Assembly: GCA_030142905.1 (NCBI GenBank)
Contig: JASJOG010000034.1
Span: 62,001-126,000, forward strand
Length of the DNA stretch: 64,000 nucleotides
Source: Heliopora coerulea
Lineage: Eukaryota; Cnidaria; Anthozoa; Scleralcyonacea; Helioporidae
Direction: 5' to 3'
The translations under genes were made by a program, and so were the position numbers. How positions within the stretch are numbered: the stretch's first letter is position 1; each line of letters starts with the position of its first letter. A model generated the notes under the pieces. The model made no database searches and had not been told where the DNA came from. It saw nothing but the letters and a program-made list of their open reading frames with translations. This document shows positions 61,179 to 64,000 of this stretch, piece by piece.

Positions 61179-63371
61179 TTTTACCTAAATGGCACTGCCG
61201 ACAACCCCCAGAAAATTCCAAACTTTGGTTTAAAGTCCAAGCGAAATCTATCACCTGTACCGGAGCTGAAACCCTTTGAAGAAGACGTCGCACGAATGTT
61301 TGAAAACCTCCAGTTTAGGCACGTGAATGACCAGTTCATGGCCTCTTTAAAAAACGACTTACTTAAAGTCAAATCCTCGCCCAATGTTTTCATCTTTGCC
61401 GACAAGACACACAACGTTTATGAAACCGACGCAAGCACGTATAATAAACTGTTAACAGAGAACATTACAAAAACATATAAATTAGCACAAGACGGAACAG
61501 TTGACAGCATCAAAGGAGAATTGAATACCATAGCAAACGACCTAAAGATAAAAAAAACGCATAGAACCGATGGCACAAACCCAGTCTTTCATTACCCTAA
61601 AAGACCATAAAGAAGACTTCGAAAACCACCCAAAATGCCGCTTGATCAACCCGGCAAAAAGCGACCTCGGGAAAGTCAGTAAAACCATACTAGACAAAAT
61701 TAACTTGGAATTAAGAAGCCAAACCTATACAAACCAATGGTGTAACTCCGACGAAACTGTCGCTTGGTTCAAGTCTATTAGCGACAAGGACAGGCATACC
61801 TTCTTATCATTTGACATTATAGATTTTTATCCGTCAATCTCGGAAGACCTGCTCGACAATGCTATCTCTTGCGCTAAACGATTCGCAACTATTTCGGACA
61901 CTGACATAAGAGTAATCAAACACGCTAGAAAATCACTACTTTTTAACAACGGCCAGGCGTGGACGAAGAGAAACAGCACAACGACATTCGATGTTACAAT
62001 GGGCAGCTTTGACGGGGCTGAAATCTGCGAGTTTGTCGGACTTTTCATTTTGGATTCGCTAAAAGCGCGCTTCGGAGACAATATTGGTTTATACCGTGAT
62101 GACGGTTTGTGTGCCATCAAGACATCATCGGGAAGATTGGCCGACAGGGCAAGAAAAGACCTAATTAGCACCTTCGCTAATCACGGGCTAAAAATCACGG
62201 CACTAACCAACCAGAAGATCAGGGACGGCAGAGAGGAATTACGAGTGGGGGGGGGGCTTGAGATAAAAATACAGCATTTTGTATGCTTCTCTGGGAAATT
62301 GCACTACAAGTGTTTTAAAGCGTAGTTGTTTCAACATTACATTTGGAAAAAAGTGGGGGGGCTACAGCCCCTGCAGCCCCCCCTGCTCCGCCGTCCCTGA
62401 AGATAGTCAACTATCTTTACATAACCTTCGACTTGACAAACGCAACGTACAAACCATACCGAAAACCAAATGACGAACCACTCTACATCAACCGATCCTC
62501 CAACCACCCGCCATCAATCCTACGACAACTACCTACGTCAATAAACAAACGAATTAATAAACTTTCGTGCAACGAAGCAACATTCAACGATGCCGCCCCT
62601 TCATACAACGACGCTTTAAAACGTAGCAACTTTGTCAACACAGACTTAACGTACGAACCAAACCGCGATAACAACAACAGCTCAACCAGACCCGCAAGAC
62701 GACGAAACGTAATATGGTACAACCCACCCTTCAGCAAAAACGTTAGAACAAACATAGGACGAGACTTCTTACAACTTATCGACAAACACTTCCCACCCTC
62801 ACACAAACTACACCAAATTTTCAACCGCCACACTGTACGAGTAAGCTATAGCTGCATGGACAACATGAAAACACTTATACAGAAGCACAATAAACACATC
62901 CTAACGCAAAACGCAAAACGAAACCAGACAGCAACGAAGAAACAACCCACGTGCAACTGCAAAAACCGAGACACATGCCCACTGGCTGGAAAGTGCTTGA
63001 TAAAAAGCGTAGTCTACCGAGCTGATGTGACGGCGGCCGACAACAACGAGAAAAAGAGTTACATTGGAGTAACAGCTAATGAATTCAAACAAAGATACAG
63101 AAACCACCTGAAATCTTTCCAACACATCAAATATGCAAATAACACCGAACTGTCCAAGCATATCTGGAGACTAATGGAAAACAACCGGAAGTTCAACATT
63201 AGCTGGTCGATCGTCAAACAAGTCGCGGCATATAAGACGGGATCTAAGCGATGCAATTTGTGCCTTGAAGAAAAGCTCCAAATGACGAAAGGAAAACATA
63301 ATAAATTATTAAACAGGCATACCGAACTTTTCTCAAGGTGCCGCCATGTAAAGAAACACCTAATCAATTAA
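61179..63371 (+). pseudogene. Right arm: longer Penelope-like retroelement ORF (RT + GIY-YIG), disrupted
   Basis: Reading begins in NGTADNPQKIPNFGLKS (61188 on), runs through ELKPFEEDVARMFENL and SPNVFIFADKT, then shifts frame at an eight-A run (61550-61557). It continues in the new frame as SFITLKDHKEDF...KCRLINPAKSD, LSFDIIDFYPSI and the catalytic YRDDG. An insertion (62220-62399) breaks the RT thumb. After it come LKIVNYLYITFDL, a zinc-finger-like CNCKNRDTCPLAGKC, GIY-YIG signature residues (VVYRADV, KKSYIGVTANEFKQRYRNHL, LSKHIWRL) and the stop at 63369-63371. Order RT then GIY-YIG is diagnostic of endonuclease-bearing Penelope-like elements. Two lesions make it non-functional as it stands. 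Antisense frames in this region are shadows. Confidence 0.92.
62220..62399. mobile_element. 180-bp non-autonomous DNA element in right-arm RT (hAT-like ends)
   Basis: Starts CAGGGACGGCAGAG and ends CTCCGCCGTCCCTG, giving about 10-bp perfect inverted ends. It is flanked by AAGAT at 62215-62219 and 62400-62404. Counting the element plus one AAGAT as inserted DNA (185 nt) leaves the host frame continuous across the site, so the borders are secure. CAGGG ends suggest hAT, but the 5-bp duplication is shorter than the usual 8 bp. Confidence 0.85.
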
Positions 63372-63481
63372 CGTCACAACCTATGTAAATAGGAATAGTT
63401 GAACCGAATCTGTCAGTTGCCTGATGACCGGGTACCGCGTGAAACTCTGAGTAGCGACGGCATTTTACTGTAAAATAAATA

Positions 63482-63525
<44 letters not shown>
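63372..63525. repeat. Penelope 3' end and (AT)n tail
   Basis: After the ORF, GTTGCCTGATGACCGGGTAC and GAAACTCTGAGTAGCGACGG lead into AATAAATAAAT and an (AT)n tract at about 63487-63520. The left-arm end (59375-59483) mirrors this up to ATTTTACTG(C/T)AAAATAAAT and then diverges. Confidence 0.75.
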
Positions 63526-64000
63526 CACTGTACCGGGCAAATAATGCGAAAATGGGCTCACTCAGATTGCACGGTCCTTTGATTTCACGTGAATTAGTGT
63601 GATGGTCTTGTTACAACCTGGTGGGTGCATGGTGTAAATGTTTCGGGCAGCGAAGAATAGCAGCGAAGACACACCGATACCCCTCATTGACAGTTGTTCG
63701 ATATCAAGTTTCCTGTGGTTGAATACGGGAACATTGATTGTAGTTCGAAGTAAACATCAAGGTGTACAAAAACAACTACGCAGAAAGTAACACCACTGCT
63801 GTAACTCAGGGACTGGGACAGGTTTGGTCATCGTTTATATTTCTCAGTCAGTCAGAGCCACTATACTTTATCTTACGTCTGGAGAGTTTTAAAACACTTA
63901 TTTCCAAACGAAGTGTGTTAAGAGCAGGAGTAAACAGAATGTTGAACGTTATCTGTCGGAACTCTCGTACCCGTAAGTTCTGATTTTCTCTAGATTTCCA
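63526..64000. other. Anonymous terminal stretch
   Basis: No homology recognised; one 73-codon plus-strand frame (63762-63983) has no motif. Confidence 0.4.

Noticed and set aside
63419..63456. CTGATGA...GAAAC at the Penelope 3' end as a second hammerhead
   Set aside because: GT separates the presumed stem II from GAAA and no matching stem I or cleavage triplet could be drawn, unlike the motif at 58893-58938.

Overview
The window looks like nuclear DNA of an anthozoan cnidarian, most likely a stony coral, although the species cannot be fixed from sequence alone. The reasons are AT-rich DNA, metazoan signalling genes split into short exons with ordinary GT/AG introns, a single-exon rhodopsin-class receptor, and a dense load of Penelope-like retroelements, a LINE remnant, hAT-type and other short terminal-inverted-repeat elements, foldback elements and tRNA-like repeats. 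No bacterial operon, CRISPR array or rRNA gene was seen.

Layout. 1-159 (+) is the last coding exon of a DGAT2/MOGAT-type acyltransferase. 2069-16062 (-) is a complete protein kinase D gene of 20 coding exons (842 codons before the stop). A second, homologous first exon lies 2.2 kb upstream at 18268-18396. 23602-29366 (-) is a complete seven-exon reticulon (252 aa). 33126-40540 (-) is a complete ten-exon Pellino-type E3 ubiquitin ligase (416 aa). 51479-52513 (-) is an intronless class A GPCR (344 aa). All exon joins were worked out by hand from GT/AG borders, and the summed exon lengths keep frame for all three spliced genes.

The rest is introns, intergenic DNA and mobile elements. A tRNA-like repeat family (3.9, 6.1, 8.5, 49.8 and 53.4 kb) mostly occurs as head-to-head pairs able to fold into long hairpins. 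A foldback with a 19-bp minisatellite in its loop lies at 26.2-26.8 kb in a reticulon intron. A LINE remnant lies in a Pellino intron. The 43.2-45.9 kb interval holds Penelope-like fragments, a TTAA-flanked mini-element and a seven-copy array of a TGACTCAYGTGAC motif. hAT-like mini-elements sit at 47.7 and 50.4 kb. The last 5 kb is a large palindrome (arms about 1.8 kb, spacer 0.5 kb) of a Penelope-like retroelement with reverse transcriptase and GIY-YIG domains. Both arms share the same 180-bp insertion in the RT. A hammerhead ribozyme motif of the type found in Penelope-like elements lies just outside the palindrome.

The three spliced host genes share a strand but have no evident common pathway. 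PKD is a diacylglycerol-responsive kinase, reticulon shapes ER membrane, and Pellino ubiquitinates innate-immune signalling kinases. The most interesting points are the duplicated PKD first exon, the insertion-bearing Penelope palindrome with nearby hammerhead, the tRNA-like foldbacks and the composite AP-1/E-box-like array.
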